Positions 28,828-38,217 of a DNA stretch of 64,000 nt are shown in pieces. How positions within the stretch are numbered: position 1 is the first letter of the stretch; every line of letters begins with the position of its first letter. Both the position numbers and the translations under genes were made by a program. Origin of the DNA: Oceanobacter mangrovi (GTDB taxonomy: Bacteria > Pseudomonadota > Gammaproteobacteria > Pseudomonadales > Oceanobacteraceae); the NCBI RefSeq assembly GCF_019740315.1, contig NZ_JAHXZR010000001.1:434001-498000 (forward strand), given 5' to 3'. The notes under the pieces are model-generated. The model saw only the letters and a program-made list of their open reading frames with translations, made no database searches and had not been told where the DNA came from.

Positions 28828-29853
28828 ATGAGGTCGATTATTCCACTGGCCAGCATTTGTCTGGCTGGTTTGTTACCGGTGGCGCAAGCCGAAGAAGCAG
28901 CCACCGAAGATACCGCCACCAAGGCTGACAGCTACACCTATGCTGGCGGTTTCCTGATTGGCTACAAGTATCAGGAGATGGAAGCCGATACTATTCGCAA
29001 TGCCTATGTCCGTACCATAGGTCTGAATATCTTTGAATTTGAATGGGAACCGGGCAAGGCCAGCTGGCTTGATCCGGTACGCCGGGTGGCTGATTTGTTG
29101 CCCGCGCTGCGTTATGAAATGACGCCGGGAAATACCGCCAATCAGGATCAGATCGCCGAGGTTTCCAACACCGCTGAAGAAAAAGCGGGCTGGACCCGCT
29201 TCCTCGCCAATATCGACGTCGACCCGGTATCGCTGCTGGGTGGTGATGATTCGATGCATCGGATCATCGGCAGCTACGAAATCCAGACCTTCCTGGTTTC
29301 AGTACAGGCCACCCAGGATTATTACTACATCCAGAATAACGATGCCCAGCTGCTGGTCGCCGGTGACGGTATCAATGTGAATACCATCTTCAAGGAAGCC
29401 ACATTGGGCTACCGAGTGACGGACCCCGGCTCTTACGCGATGGATCTGGGCTGGTTCAATGTGAACTATGAAAAGCCGATTTCCAGCGATGTCTCAATGC
29501 CGCTGGAATCCATTTATCGGGCGGAATTCGAGGCTTCAGGGCTGTTTTTTGGCGCTTCCCTGTCACTCGGCTCCTGGACCTTTGGCGGCCGTTACGATCT
29601 TGGCTATGACGCCAAAGCGACGGTGGACGGCGGCGTATCACTGAGCCGCACCGAATACGGCTTCGATGAGTCGATTGAATACAGTGCCTACCGTATCGAT
29701 GTGCAATACGACCTCAAGAAAAGCTCACTGCGCTGGCCCTTGGCGATCAATCTCAACTACCTCGAACGCAGTTTCAGCACCCTGGCGGATGGCGACAATA
29801 TCAACGATGACCGCATTCTGGGTATTTCACTACAAAGCCGTTTTGAGCTGTAA
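28828..29853 (+). CDS. predicted outer-membrane beta-barrel protein, unknown function
   Basis: A 341-residue secreted protein with a signal peptide (RSIIPLASICLAGLLPVAQA, cleaved before EEAATED). The mature chain is full of alternating aromatic/polar strands (YTYAGGFLIGYKYQEM, IIGSYEIQTFLVSVQ, SLGSWTFGGRYDLGYDAKA, YSAYRIDVQYDLKK) and ends ISLQSRFEL, a barrel-like C-terminal strand, here with leucine last instead of phenylalanine. I do not recognise a family. It lies 12 bases before a large PKD lipoprotein gene, probably in one operon. Confidence 0.65.
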   Translation: MRSIIPLASICLAGLLPVAQAEEAATEDTATKADSYTYAGGFLIGYKYQEMEADTIRNAYVRTIGLNIFEFEWEPGKASWLDPVRRVADLLPALRYEMTPGNTANQDQIAEVSNTAEEKAGWTRFLANIDVDPVSLLGGDDSMHRIIGSYEIQTFLVSVQATQDYYYIQNNDAQLLVAGDGINVNTIFKEATLGYRVTDPGSYAMDLGWFNVNYEKPISSDVSMPLESIYRAEFEASGLFFGASLSLGSWTFGGRYDLGYDAKATVDGGVSLSRTEYGFDESIEYSAYRIDVQYDLKKSSLRWPLAINLNYLERSFSTLADGDNINDDRILGISLQSRFEL

Positions 29854-29865
29854 GCGGGGGACGAT

Positions 29866-32094
29866 ATGAAAACAATGACGTTCAAGATGATCGCCTCGGT
29901 GGTCGCCATCACGGCTTTACAGGCCTGTGTGTTTGATGAATCCGGTACCGAATACCAACAGCCTGACAATAACACCAGTCCGGTGGTGAACCTGAATTAC
30001 AACGCAAGTCATGCGGTCAACACCTATCTGACATTCACCGATGACAGTGCCGATATCGCCGTTACTTTTGGCAGCCAGACCGTGACTTTCCCGTCACGCT
30101 CTGAAATGCGGCTGCAGGGCTTTGGTGGCTTTGACACCGATCGGGTCTGGAAAACCTCGGTGGTGGAAGACAGCCGTGGTATCAAAACCCTGCGCATGGG
30201 TTATTACACCATTGGCAGTAGCAGCAATGATATTGAACCGCCAACCTTCCATAACTTTGCTCGCGACAGTCGCGGCAATATCTACCTGACCGAAACGGCC
30301 GAGCAGCTGAAGTCGGATCTGGGTGTGGCACCGTTCCGGCAAGCGAGTGGGGCACTGATCTTCCCGGCCAATATTGCTGTCGGTGACAGCTGGGTAGCGG
30401 GTCCTACACTGATTCCGATGTTCTATAGCTTTACCTCAGGCTCCGGCTGGACAGCAACTCTGGTGGACGATGATGCCACCGCACCAATGAGTGGTACCGA
30501 AGGCTGTGTGGTAATCAAGTATTACCGCGAAAGCTATGCCTTTTACCTGTACCTGAAAGACGGCCTTGGCATTGTCGAGTGGATCAACTCCTGGGAAGAA
30601 GACGACTCGGGTAACGTCAAACCAATCAACGGCTTTGCTATCAGTGATCAGGGCGACGGCGAGACCAGTATTCCCTATACCGGTTATGGCTGGGCCAGCG
30701 ACAGCCGTAACCCGGTTGGCAGTCTGTTCGACTCTGTTGGACTGAAAGTGGTGAATGGTGAGGAGGCCAATTTCGAAAGTGGCGACAGCTCACCGGTAAA
30801 TAATTCCGGATATGGCTTCACCCGTATCACATCGACGACGGAAGCGGCCTCGAGCAGTTATCCACAGCTTGAGGAGCTGCGGGTGCCGGACATTCGTGGT
30901 GAGGAATCGGTCGACTTTGCCGATAGTCGTTGGGATAGCCTGAGTGGTGACTACTATCGTCCTTATATCGAAGTGACTTATCAGGGCAACACCTACATTG
31001 CCGATGATGCCAATGGCGATTTTGTGGTAGAGAAAATCTACAACCAGCCCTATGGCCCGGCGATGCTCAGTTTCTGGGGCCATGGCACTCTGGTTAATAG
31101 CGCCGACAGCAGTGATACCTTCGACTTTACCGGCCTGATGGAAGGGCTCTATCTCAATGCCGGAGCGGATGGTCTGACACCAGACTTTGCCATCATCGGC
31201 ATGGATGTCGATCGCCGTTTACCTGCCGCAAAACCGGGTAGTAGCTACCGTATTTATGCATCCTATGCCTACATCGATGAACCGCTGGAAGAAGTGCTGG
31301 ATGTCGCTTCGGAGTCGCTGGCTGAATTTGGTGATGCGGTGAGGGGAATCGGCTACACCAGCACCTGCTTTGGTGATCGCAGTACCAATGACACCTGTAA
31401 TTCCACCAATGTCGCGTTCCAGTTTGTGGTACCGGATATTGAGGGTGAGCTGGCCTTGCGTATTGGTGGCCAGAATGCGGCGGGTGAAGTGACTTCCGTC
31501 AGCCAGGTGTTCTATCTGCCGGTTAGCTCATCGGCGACTAAAAGCAGCGTCACTGCCCGTCTCTACGACCAATTTAATGACGTGATTCGAGGTTCACTGG
31601 ATGATTCCGGTGAGTTCGTGACAGGCTACCTGAATGCTACCTCGTCAGTGGCGCTGGGTTCCAATATCGTCAAATACAGCTTTGATATGGGCGATGGCAC
31701 CGTGGTGGAAGATGCTCCGGCGCTGGGCACCTATACCTACACCGCTAATGGCGAATACCAGCTTGCCATGACCGTCACCAATGATCAGGGGCAAACCTCG
31801 ACGGCCTACCGCAAGGTCAAGATCAGTGACACCGGTGAGTTGGTGGTGCGCAACATCGGCGATGACTTTGGTAGTGGCTTCTTCACCATCGCCATTGATG
31901 ACCTTGATGAACCCGACGGTTATTACGACTACTACAAGTTCGTCACACTGGACAAGAACGAGGAATCCGTCTTCGAAGTACCGGGTGATGTGAACTACCA
32001 GGTCGATATCATCGTTAACGGTGAGGTGGTCTACAGCGACAAGGTCTATGTGGCAGCGGCCGATCAGGACGTGGTGGAAGTGGATCTGGATTGA
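29866..32094 (+). CDS. large lipoprotein with a PKD domain, unknown function
   Basis: A 742-residue lipoprotein: MKTMTFKMIASVVAITALQAC, with the acylated cysteine at 21. Most of the protein is beta-rich and acidic and I do not recognise it. Around residues 555-660 a PKD-like domain appears (VKYSFDMGDGTVVEDAPALG, YTANGEYQLAMTVTNDQGQT), an immunoglobulin-like fold common on secreted enzymes and adhesins. A small beta domain closes the protein (YKFVTLDKNEESVFEVPGDV). A cysteine pair (TCFGDRSTNDTC) may form a disulfide. Paired with the upstream barrel gene and followed by a strong terminator. Surface or envelope role inferred. Confidence 0.75.
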   Translation: MKTMTFKMIASVVAITALQACVFDESGTEYQQPDNNTSPVVNLNYNASHAVNTYLTFTDDSADIAVTFGSQTVTFPSRSEMRLQGFGGFDTDRVWKTSVVEDSRGIKTLRMGYYTIGSSSNDIEPPTFHNFARDSRGNIYLTETAEQLKSDLGVAPFRQASGALIFPANIAVGDSWVAGPTLIPMFYSFTSGSGWTATLVDDDATAPMSGTEGCVVIKYYRESYAFYLYLKDGLGIVEWINSWEEDDSGNVKPINGFAISDQGDGETSIPYTGYGWASDSRNPVGSLFDSVGLKVVNGEEANFESGDSSPVNNSGYGFTRITSTTEAASSSYPQLEELRVPDIRGEESVDFADSRWDSLSGDYYRPYIEVTYQGNTYIADDANGDFVVEKIYNQPYGPAMLSFWGHGTLVNSADSSDTFDFTGLMEGLYLNAGADGLTPDFAIIGMDVDRRLPAAKPGSSYRIYASYAYIDEPLEEVLDVASESLAEFGDAVRGIGYTSTCFGDRSTNDTCNSTNVAFQFVVPDIEGELALRIGGQNAAGEVTSVSQVFYLPVSSSATKSSVTARLYDQFNDVIRGSLDDSGEFVTGYLNATSSVALGSNIVKYSFDMGDGTVVEDAPALGTYTYTANGEYQLAMTVTNDQGQTSTAYRKVKISDTGELVVRNIGDDFGSGFFTIAIDDLDEPDGYYDYYKFVTLDKNEESVFEVPGDVNYQVDIIVNGEVVYSDKVYVAAADQDVVEVDLD

Positions 32095-32101
32095 TCCGTG
32101 G

Positions 32102-32134
32102 ATAAACCCCGGGCTGTTGTGGCCCGGGGTTTAT
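32102..32134 (+). terminator. terminator of the barrel-PKD lipoprotein operon
   Basis: A perfect 13-bp stem, ataaaccccgggc (32102-32114) and gcccggggtttat (32122-32134), with a 7-nt loop, eight bases after the stop and followed by atttct. Confidence 0.8.
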
Positions 32135-32164
32135 ATTTCTCGTCGTTGTCCGGGCATCGTTGTT

Positions 32165-32228
32165 GTCCGGGCATGCCCGGACCCTACGGATATTTCTTTG
32201 CTGGTGTAGCGGCAAGGCATGCCTTGCC
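32165..32228. repeat. two GCATGC-centred perfect palindromes
   Basis: gtccgggcatgcccggac at 32165-32182 and ggcaaggcatgccttgcc at 32211-32228 are both perfect 18-bp palindromes centred on CATG, 28 bases apart, just beyond the yggT stop. The stretch gttgtccgggcat also occurs twice in a row at the left. They look like dispersed intergenic repeats; either could end yggT transcription. Confidence 0.55.
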
Positions 32229-32240
32229 TGGAGCCGAAGG

Positions 32241-32828
32241 TTACAACCCGATTGCCAGTCCGCGTGGCATACCGACCGCCATGGCGACCGGTGACAGCAC
32301 CAGAATTTCAAACAGCTGCAGGAACAGGAACAGCACCAGCAGAGACAGGTCGATACCACCAATCGGTGGAATCAGGTTACGAATTGGCCGAATCGCTGGT
32401 TCGAGAATCTGGTTAATCAGGATCAGTGCCGGGTTGTAGCTGTTAGGCGCAATCCAGGACGCAATCGCCACAATAATGCCGCCCCACAGGTAGATGTTCA
32501 GCAGCAGTGACAGCAGGCCGACGGCCGCCCAGGCGATCAGGTTCAGCCACGGAATCATATAGCCGGAAACCAGCAGGATCAGAGCCATGGTGATCAGCTG
32601 GGCGCCATAGGCCAACAACAGCGACGAAACATCCAGACCACCGAAACCCGGAATAATGCGACGCAGAGGCACCAGCAGCGGGTTGGAGAATTTGACGATA
32701 AATTGCGAGATCGGGTTGTAGAAATCGGCTCGCACCAGCTGCAGCAGGAAGCGCAGCAGGAACACCAGCAGTACCAGACTGCCGATCGCGTTAATAAGCA
32801 ATTGTCCTGCGGACACGAGTGGCGACAT
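32241..32828 (-). CDS. yggT: YggT-family membrane protein
   Basis: A 195-residue inner-membrane protein made of two YggT repeats, each with paired hydrophobic helices and the motif NPISQFIVKFSNPLLVPLRRIIPGFGGLDVS (residues 38-68) or ILEPAIRPIRNLIPPIGGIDLSLL (residues 140-163). The family is conserved next to proC and yggS and has been linked to osmotic or ion homeostasis, without a settled mechanism. It lies 102 bases after proC. Confidence 0.9.
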   Translation of the reverse strand: MSPLVSAGQLLINAIGSLVLLVFLLRFLLQLVRADFYNPISQFIVKFSNPLLVPLRRIIPGFGGLDVSSLLLAYGAQLITMALILLVSGYMIPWLNLIAWAAVGLLSLLLNIYLWGGIIVAIASWIAPNSYNPALILINQILEPAIRPIRNLIPPIGGIDLSLLVLFLFLQLFEILVLSPVAMAVGMPRGLAIGL

Positions 32829-32930
32829 GATGGCTCCGTTCGGTTAACTGTGTCTTGAATATCTGGCCAGGCCGGATTCCGGTTGGCAGCGACAGCCGGG
32901 TTTACAGGCTGCCGTTGCCGATTGGAACCC

Positions 32931-33746
32931 TTAACCCAGCTCGCGGTTCATTTCTTCCGCGCGTTTGCAGGCGGCATCCATGGCGGCTGCCACCAGATCA
33001 CGCAGGTCGGCGCTTTCGAACGTAACAATGGCGCGTTCTGTGGTGCCATTCGGTGAGGTCACGCGCCGACGCAGCTCGGCCGGACCAACATCGGATTCCA
33101 GCGCCATCTTGCCAGCGCCAAAGGCGGTTTGCAGCGTCAGGGCACGGGCAGTGGTTTCGCTCAGCCCCATGTTGGTTGCTGCTTCAACCATGGCTTCCAT
33201 CAACAGGAAATAATAGGCCGGGCCGCTGCCAGACAATGCGGTGACGATATCCAGTTCGGATTCTTCTTTGACCCAGACTGTCACGCCGGTGGCCTGTAAC
33301 AGCTGATCAGCCTCGTTACGCTGCTCGATGGTCACGGCATCGTTGGCGAACAGACCGGTAGCACCAGCACCTACCAGCGCCGGGGTGTTCGGCATGCAAC
33401 GCACGATGGCATTACAGCCGGACCAGGCCGCCAGGTTAGCAATACTGATACCGGCGGCGATAGAAACCAGCAAAGGCTGACGGGCTTTCAGCGTTGCTGC
33501 CAGCGGCGCCAGCACGGTTTTCATCATTTGTGGTTTGACCGCCATGATCACCACGTCAGCGTTGGCGATGGCATCGAGGTTGTCGGCGACGGCGCTAATG
33601 CCGAATTGTTCGGTCAGCGTCTGGCGCTGCTGTTCGCCCGGATCACTGACGGTGATCATCTGGGCGGAAACATTACCCTGGCGCAACAGGCCACCAATGA
33701 TAGCAGTGGCCATGTTGCCACCACCGATAAATGCGATTTGAGACAT
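32931..33746 (-). CDS. proC: pyrroline-5-carboxylate reductase
   Basis: Last step of proline synthesis: NAD(P)H-dependent reduction of pyrroline-5-carboxylate. N-terminal Rossmann motif IAFIGGGNMATAIIGGLL at residue 4; C-terminal signature SGSGPAYYFLLMEAMVEAATNMGLS and VTSPNGTTERAI. The ATG at 33746 (MSQIAFIGG) is supported by GAAGGA seven or so bases upstream; the longer frame runs antisense into yggS. 271 residues is normal. Confidence 0.94.
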   Translation of the reverse strand: MSQIAFIGGGNMATAIIGGLLRQGNVSAQMITVSDPGEQQRQTLTEQFGISAVADNLDAIANADVVIMAVKPQMMKTVLAPLAATLKARQPLLVSIAAGISIANLAAWSGCNAIVRCMPNTPALVGAGATGLFANDAVTIEQRNEADQLLQATGVTVWVKEESELDIVTALSGSGPAYYFLLMEAMVEAATNMGLSETTARALTLQTAFGAGKMALESDVGPAELRRRVTSPNGTTERAIVTFESADLRDLVAAAMDAACKRAEEMNRELG

Positions 33747-33774
33747 GCAGTGTCCTTCTTTGTACGGAGGCGCG

Positions 33775-34461
33775 TCAGTCACGGGCGCCAAAAATATCGG
33801 TACCAATACGAACCTGGGTGGCACCTTCAGCAATCGCCAGTTCGAGATCGGCAGACATTCCCATCGACAGGGTGTCGACGCAGGAATGGTGCTGCTGCAG
33901 TTCATTGAACAACTGCTTCATCTGCTGGAACTGGCCGCGCAGCTGGCTTTCGTCGCTGGTGGCCTCGGGTACACACATCAGCCCACGCAGTGTCAGGTTC
34001 GGCAGCGATTCTACCACGGCTGCGAGCGCGGCGATTTCCGCCACTGCAACACCGGATTTTTGTTCTTCACCACTGATATTCACCTGAATCAGGACGTTCA
34101 GCTGCGCTTTGCCCGCCGGTCGTTGCTCGTTCAGGCGGCGGGCAATCTTGTCACGCTCGAGCGTGGCGAGCCAGTCGAAATGTTCAGCGACGGTGCGGGT
34201 CTTGTTGGACTGCAGGGCGCCGATGAAATGCCATTCGATGTCGGCCAGGTCAGCCAGCGCCGGAATTTTTTCCATGGCGTCTTGCAGATAGTTCTCACCG
34301 AACTGCCGCTGACCCTGTTGATAACACTCGCGTACCATGCTGGCAGGCTTGAATTTACTGACCGCCAGCAGGCTGACAGCGTCCGCCGGACGGCCGGATT
34401 CATCACAGGCTTGCTGGATTCGTTGACAGACTCGGCGGTATTGATCGGCAAGTATAGACAT
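33775..34461 (-). CDS. yggS: PLP homeostasis protein, YggS/PROSC family
   Basis: A pyridoxal-phosphate-binding protein of about 229 residues that buffers PLP and affects amino-acid pools; no enzyme activity is known. The PLP lysine lies in LLAVSKFKPASMVRE near residue 35, followed by FGENYLQDA, WHFIGALQSNK and the C-terminal LSMGMSADLELAIAEGATQVRIGTDIFG. ATG at 34461 or GTG at 34470; neither has a clear ribosome binding site. It is divergent from pilT. Confidence 0.93.
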   Translation of the reverse strand: MSILADQYRRVCQRIQQACDESGRPADAVSLLAVSKFKPASMVRECYQQGQRQFGENYLQDAMEKIPALADLADIEWHFIGALQSNKTRTVAEHFDWLATLERDKIARRLNEQRPAGKAQLNVLIQVNISGEEQKSGVAVAEIAALAAVVESLPNLTLRGLMCVPEATSDESQLRGQFQQMKQLFNELQQHHSCVDTLSMGMSADLELAIAEGATQVRIGTDIFGARD

Positions 34462-34615
34462 TCGATACACTTTGTTTAGGATGATCCGTCAAAACTGGCC
34501 CTTTACCCGGACCAGCGGCTCAGGGACAGATCTTAATCAAGCCGATGCAGAATCGCACCACCTGGCCGCCTTGCCATGTATTTTTTCTATTGTCGCCGTT
34601 GGAGGAATTCAGGCC

Positions 34616-35650
34616 GTGGATATTACCGAACTGCTCGCTTTCAGTGCCAAACAGGGTGCATCAGACTTGCACCTGTCTGCCGGACTGCCCCCCATGATTC
34701 GTGTTGATGGTGATGTGCGTCGGATTAATGTTCCGGCGCTGGCTCACAAGGATGTACACGCGCTGGTGTACGACATCATGAACGACAAACAGCGCAAGGA
34801 TTATGAGGAATTCTACGAGACCGACTTTTCCTTCGAAGTGCCAGGCGTGGCCCGTTTCCGGGTCAACGCCTTCAACCAGAACCGCGGCCCCGGCGCGGTA
34901 TTCCGGACCATTCCGTCCAAGGTTCTGAACATGGACCAGCTGGGCATGGGACAGGTGTTCAAGGACCTCGCCAATGTACCGCGTGGCATTGTGCTGGTCA
35001 CTGGCCCGACCGGTTCCGGTAAGTCGACCACCCTGGCGGCGATGATCGACTACATCAATGATTCCAAGCACGACCACATTCTGACCATCGAAGACCCGAT
35101 CGAATTCGTTCATGAGTCGAAAAAGGCATTGATCAACCAGCGTGAGGTTCACCGTGACACCCTCGGCTTTAACGAAGCCCTGCGTTCTGCCCTGCGGGAA
35201 GACCCGGACGTGATTCTGGTGGGTGAGATGCGTGACCTTGAAACCATCAGGTTGGCGCTGACTGCTGCCGAAACCGGCCACGTGGTGTTCGGCACCCTGC
35301 ACACCACCTCCGCCGCCAAGACCATCGACCGTATCGTCGACGTATTCCCGGCGGAAGAAAAATCCATGGTGCGTTCGATGCTGTCGGAATCCCTGCAAGG
35401 GGTTATTTCCCAGACGCTGCTGAAGAAAATCGGTGGTGGCCGGGTCGCGGCTCATGAAATCATGGTGGGTACTCCGGCGATCCGTAACCTGATCCGGGAA
35501 GACAAGGTTGCGCAGATGTATTCGGCGATCCAGACCGGTGCGGCCTACGGCATGATCACCATGGACCAGTCGCTGAAGAATCTGGTTGCCCGTGGCATGG
35601 TATCGAAAGATGCTGCCCGTGAAAAATCGAAAAACCCGGATCAGTTCTGA
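34616..35650 (+). CDS. pilT: type IV pilus twitching ATPase PilT
   Basis: Hexameric ATPase that drives pilus retraction, hence twitching motility and DNA uptake. Start DITELLAFSAKQGASDLHLSAG, Walker A GPTGSGKSTTLAAMI near residue 133, Asp box ILTIEDPIEFVH, Walker B DPDVILVGEMRDLETIRLALTAAETGHVVFGTLHT with the His box, and AIRNLIREDK near the C-terminus (the AIRNLIRE motif of PilT). The start is the GTG at 34616, with GGAGG at 34601; the open frame upstream to 34472 is non-coding. 344 residues equals the usual PilT length. Confidence 0.96.
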   Translation: MDITELLAFSAKQGASDLHLSAGLPPMIRVDGDVRRINVPALAHKDVHALVYDIMNDKQRKDYEEFYETDFSFEVPGVARFRVNAFNQNRGPGAVFRTIPSKVLNMDQLGMGQVFKDLANVPRGIVLVTGPTGSGKSTTLAAMIDYINDSKHDHILTIEDPIEFVHESKKALINQREVHRDTLGFNEALRSALREDPDVILVGEMRDLETIRLALTAAETGHVVFGTLHTTSAAKTIDRIVDVFPAEEKSMVRSMLSESLQGVISQTLLKKIGGGRVAAHEIMVGTPAIRNLIREDKVAQMYSAIQTGAAYGMITMDQSLKNLVARGMVSKDAAREKSKNPDQF

Positions 35651-35689
35651 TCCTGTTATTGCCCTTGGCATTCATAGAGGTAAACAGCC

Positions 35690-36811
35690 ATGTCGATGGA
35701 TAAATTTCTCAAGTTGATGGTAGAGAAGCGCGCTTCCGACCTCTTCATCACCGCTGGCGTGGCGCCCTCCATGAAGGTTAATGGCCAGCTGCTGCCGCTC
35801 GGTAAAACGCCGCTGGCAGCAGAACAAACCCGTGACATCGTGCTGGGCCTGATGAACAGCAAGCAGCAGGATGAGTTTGAGGAAAAGAAAGAGCTCAACT
35901 TTGCGATCAACGCCCGCGGCATCGGTCGTTTCCGTGCCAGTGCGTTTTTCCAGCGTAACGTCTGCGGCATGGTGCTGCGTCGTATCGAAACCAAGATTCC
36001 GACCACGGATTCGCTTGGGCTGCCAGATACCATCAAGGATCTGGCGATGACCAAACGTGGTCTGATCCTGTTTGTGGGCGCGACGGGTACCGGTAAGTCG
36101 ACCTCGCTGGCGGCCATGATTGGTCACCGCAACCACAACAGTCGTGGTCATATTCTCAGCATCGAAGACCCGATTGAATTTATTCACCAGCACGACGGCT
36201 GCATCATCACCCAGCGGGAAGTAGGTCTGGATACCGAAAGCTTTGATATTGGTCTGAAAAACGCCCTGCGTCAGGCACCGGACGTGATCATGATTGGTGA
36301 GGTACGTTCACCGGACATTATGGAAAACGCCATTACCTTTGCTGAAACCGGCCACTTGTGTCTGGCCACCCTGCACGCCAACAATGCCAACCAGGCGCTG
36401 GAGCGGGTACAGCACTTTTTCCCGCCAGAACGTCATAACCAGATCTGGATGGACCTGTCGCTCAACCTCAAGGCGATTGTCGCGCAGCAACTGATTCCGA
36501 CCCCGGATGGCAAGTCTCGGCGAGCCGTGGTGGAGGTATTGATCAACACCCCGCTGGCATCGGATCTGATCCGCAAAGGCGAGGTACATGAGCTGAAAGA
36601 GCTGATGAAAAAGTCGACCGAAGTAGGTATGCAGACCTTCGACCAGGCGCTCTATCACCTGTATGAACAGGGCGAAATCACCTATGAAGATGCGCTTGCC
36701 CATGCTGACTCGCCAAACGACCTGCGTTTGATGATCAAACTGGCCTCAGAATCCGACGCCGATCATCTGAGCGGTGCTGCCCGCGGTTTCAAACTGGAAT
36801 CCGATTACTGA
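35690..36811 (+). CDS. pilU: PilT-dependent retraction ATPase PilU
   Basis: A PilT paralogue that assists retraction. Start DKFLKLMVEKRASDLFITAGVAPSMKVNGQL, Walker A GATGTGKSTSLAAMIGHRN near residue 131, Asp box ILSIEDPIEFIHQHDGC, and DVIMIGEVRSPDIMENAITFAETGHLCLATLHANN. 373 residues and the C-terminal extension rich in acidic residues fit PilU. It follows pilT by 39 bases in the usual order. Confidence 0.95.
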   Translation: MSMDKFLKLMVEKRASDLFITAGVAPSMKVNGQLLPLGKTPLAAEQTRDIVLGLMNSKQQDEFEEKKELNFAINARGIGRFRASAFFQRNVCGMVLRRIETKIPTTDSLGLPDTIKDLAMTKRGLILFVGATGTGKSTSLAAMIGHRNHNSRGHILSIEDPIEFIHQHDGCIITQREVGLDTESFDIGLKNALRQAPDVIMIGEVRSPDIMENAITFAETGHLCLATLHANNANQALERVQHFFPPERHNQIWMDLSLNLKAIVAQQLIPTPDGKSRRAVVEVLINTPLASDLIRKGEVHELKELMKKSTEVGMQTFDQALYHLYEQGEITYEDALAHADSPNDLRLMIKLASESDADHLSGAARGFKLESDY

Positions 36812-36834
36812 TTTTGTTGAGCTGCTGCTGCGGT

Positions 36835-37662
36835 TTATTGGCCGCAGCAGGCATTGCAGAATTCGACCCCGGTAATCCAGGCATTACCAAACAGGCCGTT
36901 AAATACAACCCGGCCAGGATCTGTACCGGCAGCTCCGGTAATGACCATCAATGGCAACAGATGTTCTTCGCGCGGATGAGCAATACGGGCGTTTGGTCCG
37001 CACACCCAATCCAACAGTTTCTTTTCCCTGCAGGCGGGTGACAGCACCATGATTTCCTGCAGCCAGTCGTCGAATGGCTGGGAAATAGCGGCTGCTTCCG
37101 GTTGCCGCAGTTTGCGCAAGTTATGAAATGACATGCCACTGCCAATAATCAGCACACCTTCATCCCGCAACGGCTCCAGCGCCTTGCCCAACTCGATATG
37201 GCGGGCCGGATCAAGATCCCGGATCAGCGACATCTGCAGTACTGGAATATCGGCCTTTGGAAACATCACTTTCAGCGGTACAAAGGTGCCATGGTCATAA
37301 CCGCGCTGATCATCGGAATCGGTAGCAAAACCGGCCTGATGCAGCAGCTCAGCCACCCGTGGCGCCAGTGATGGGCAGCCAGGTGCGGGCCATTGGATGT
37401 GGTAGGAAGCTTCCGGGAAGTTGTAATAGTCGTAATACATCGGTGGATTTGCCGATGTACCGAGTGTGACGACGGGGGCTTCCCAATGAGAGGTGATCAC
37501 CAGGATGGCTTTGGGACGTTGTGGCAAGGTTCCGGGATATTGCTCCAGAAACTCGCGCAAGTGCCGCATCTCCTCTTCCCCAAAGCGACCGTTGAGATCA
37601 ACAAATGGCCATGGGCCACCGCCATGAGGGATGAAAATCGTCGGCATTCTGGCCGAGGACAT
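36835..37662 (-). CDS. ygiD: LigB-type extradiol dioxygenase, YgiD-like
   Basis: A 275-residue class III dioxygenase related to plant and Escherichia 4,5-DOPA extradiol dioxygenase. Metal-binding and catalytic regions: PTIFIPHGGGPWPFVD near residue 8, AILVITSHWEAPVVTLG near 52, RGYDHGTFVPLKVMFPKADIPVLQMSL near 120 and IIGSGMSFHNLR near 175. The true substrate is unknown. It converges with pilU, 23 bases away, and a 9-bp inverted repeat (ctgctgcgg / ccgcagcag) spans its stop. Confidence 0.88.
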   Translation of the reverse strand: MSSARMPTIFIPHGGGPWPFVDLNGRFGEEEMRHLREFLEQYPGTLPQRPKAILVITSHWEAPVVTLGTSANPPMYYDYYNFPEASYHIQWPAPGCPSLAPRVAELLHQAGFATDSDDQRGYDHGTFVPLKVMFPKADIPVLQMSLIRDLDPARHIELGKALEPLRDEGVLIIGSGMSFHNLRKLRQPEAAAISQPFDDWLQEIMVLSPACREKKLLDWVCGPNARIAHPREEHLLPLMVITGAAGTDPGRVVFNGLFGNAWITGVEFCNACCGQ

Positions 37663-37748
37663 AGACAGGCTCCTGAATCGAAAAACGACTTTGGGGTCTT
37701 ACCAGCAAGGGTAATCCGCACGTCGCGATAATTATTGTTGTAGTTTAC

Positions 37749-38204
37749 TCAGAGCCAGCGTCGAACTGTATTGCAATAACTGGTGAAGTCTGTTCCAAAC
37801 TTCAACTGTAGCGCCCGTTCCTCCGGCAGGATCTGGAAGCGGGTAATGTAGCCGACAAACACCAGTAGCGCGGGCAGCAGCAGCCAGCTGCCGAGATACA
37901 ATCCCCAGGCGCTGAGGTTTAGCGCCAATCCGAGGTACATGGGATTGCGAGTGAAACGGTACATTCCATCGGTGACCAGCTGGCTGGCATGATCCGGTGC
38001 CAGCGGATTGACCGTGGTGTGGCGTTTCAGAAAGCTGATGATGGCGCTGAAATCCAGAGCCAGGCCACAGGCAATCAGCAGGCCAATCAGACTCCAGCGC
38101 AGCGGGCCCGGTGTTGATGGCGCTGTTGTGCCGTACCAGATGGCCACGGCGATCAACAAAGCGACCAGCGGTGGTGGAATCAGATGCTCCAGCTTGTTGA
38201 TCAT
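37749..38204 (-). CDS. isoprenylcysteine carboxyl methyltransferase-like membrane protein
   Basis: A 151-residue integral membrane protein with four hydrophobic helices. The ICMT/PEMT-type motif is at residues 78-140: LVTDGMYRFTRNPMYLGLALNLSAWGLYLGS and RFQILPEERALQLKFGTDFTSYCNTVRRWL (arginine-asparagine-proline-methionine-tyrosine, then glutamate-glutamate). Bacterial members methylate small hydrophobic targets that are mostly unknown. It lies 13 bases after moaE and may be read with the moa operon. Confidence 0.8.
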   Translation of the reverse strand: MINKLEHLIPPPLVALLIAVAIWYGTTAPSTPGPLRWSLIGLLIACGLALDFSAIISFLKRHTTVNPLAPDHASQLVTDGMYRFTRNPMYLGLALNLSAWGLYLGSWLLLPALLVFVGYITRFQILPEERALQLKFGTDFTSYCNTVRRWL

Positions 38205-38217
38205 GGTTTGCTACCCG

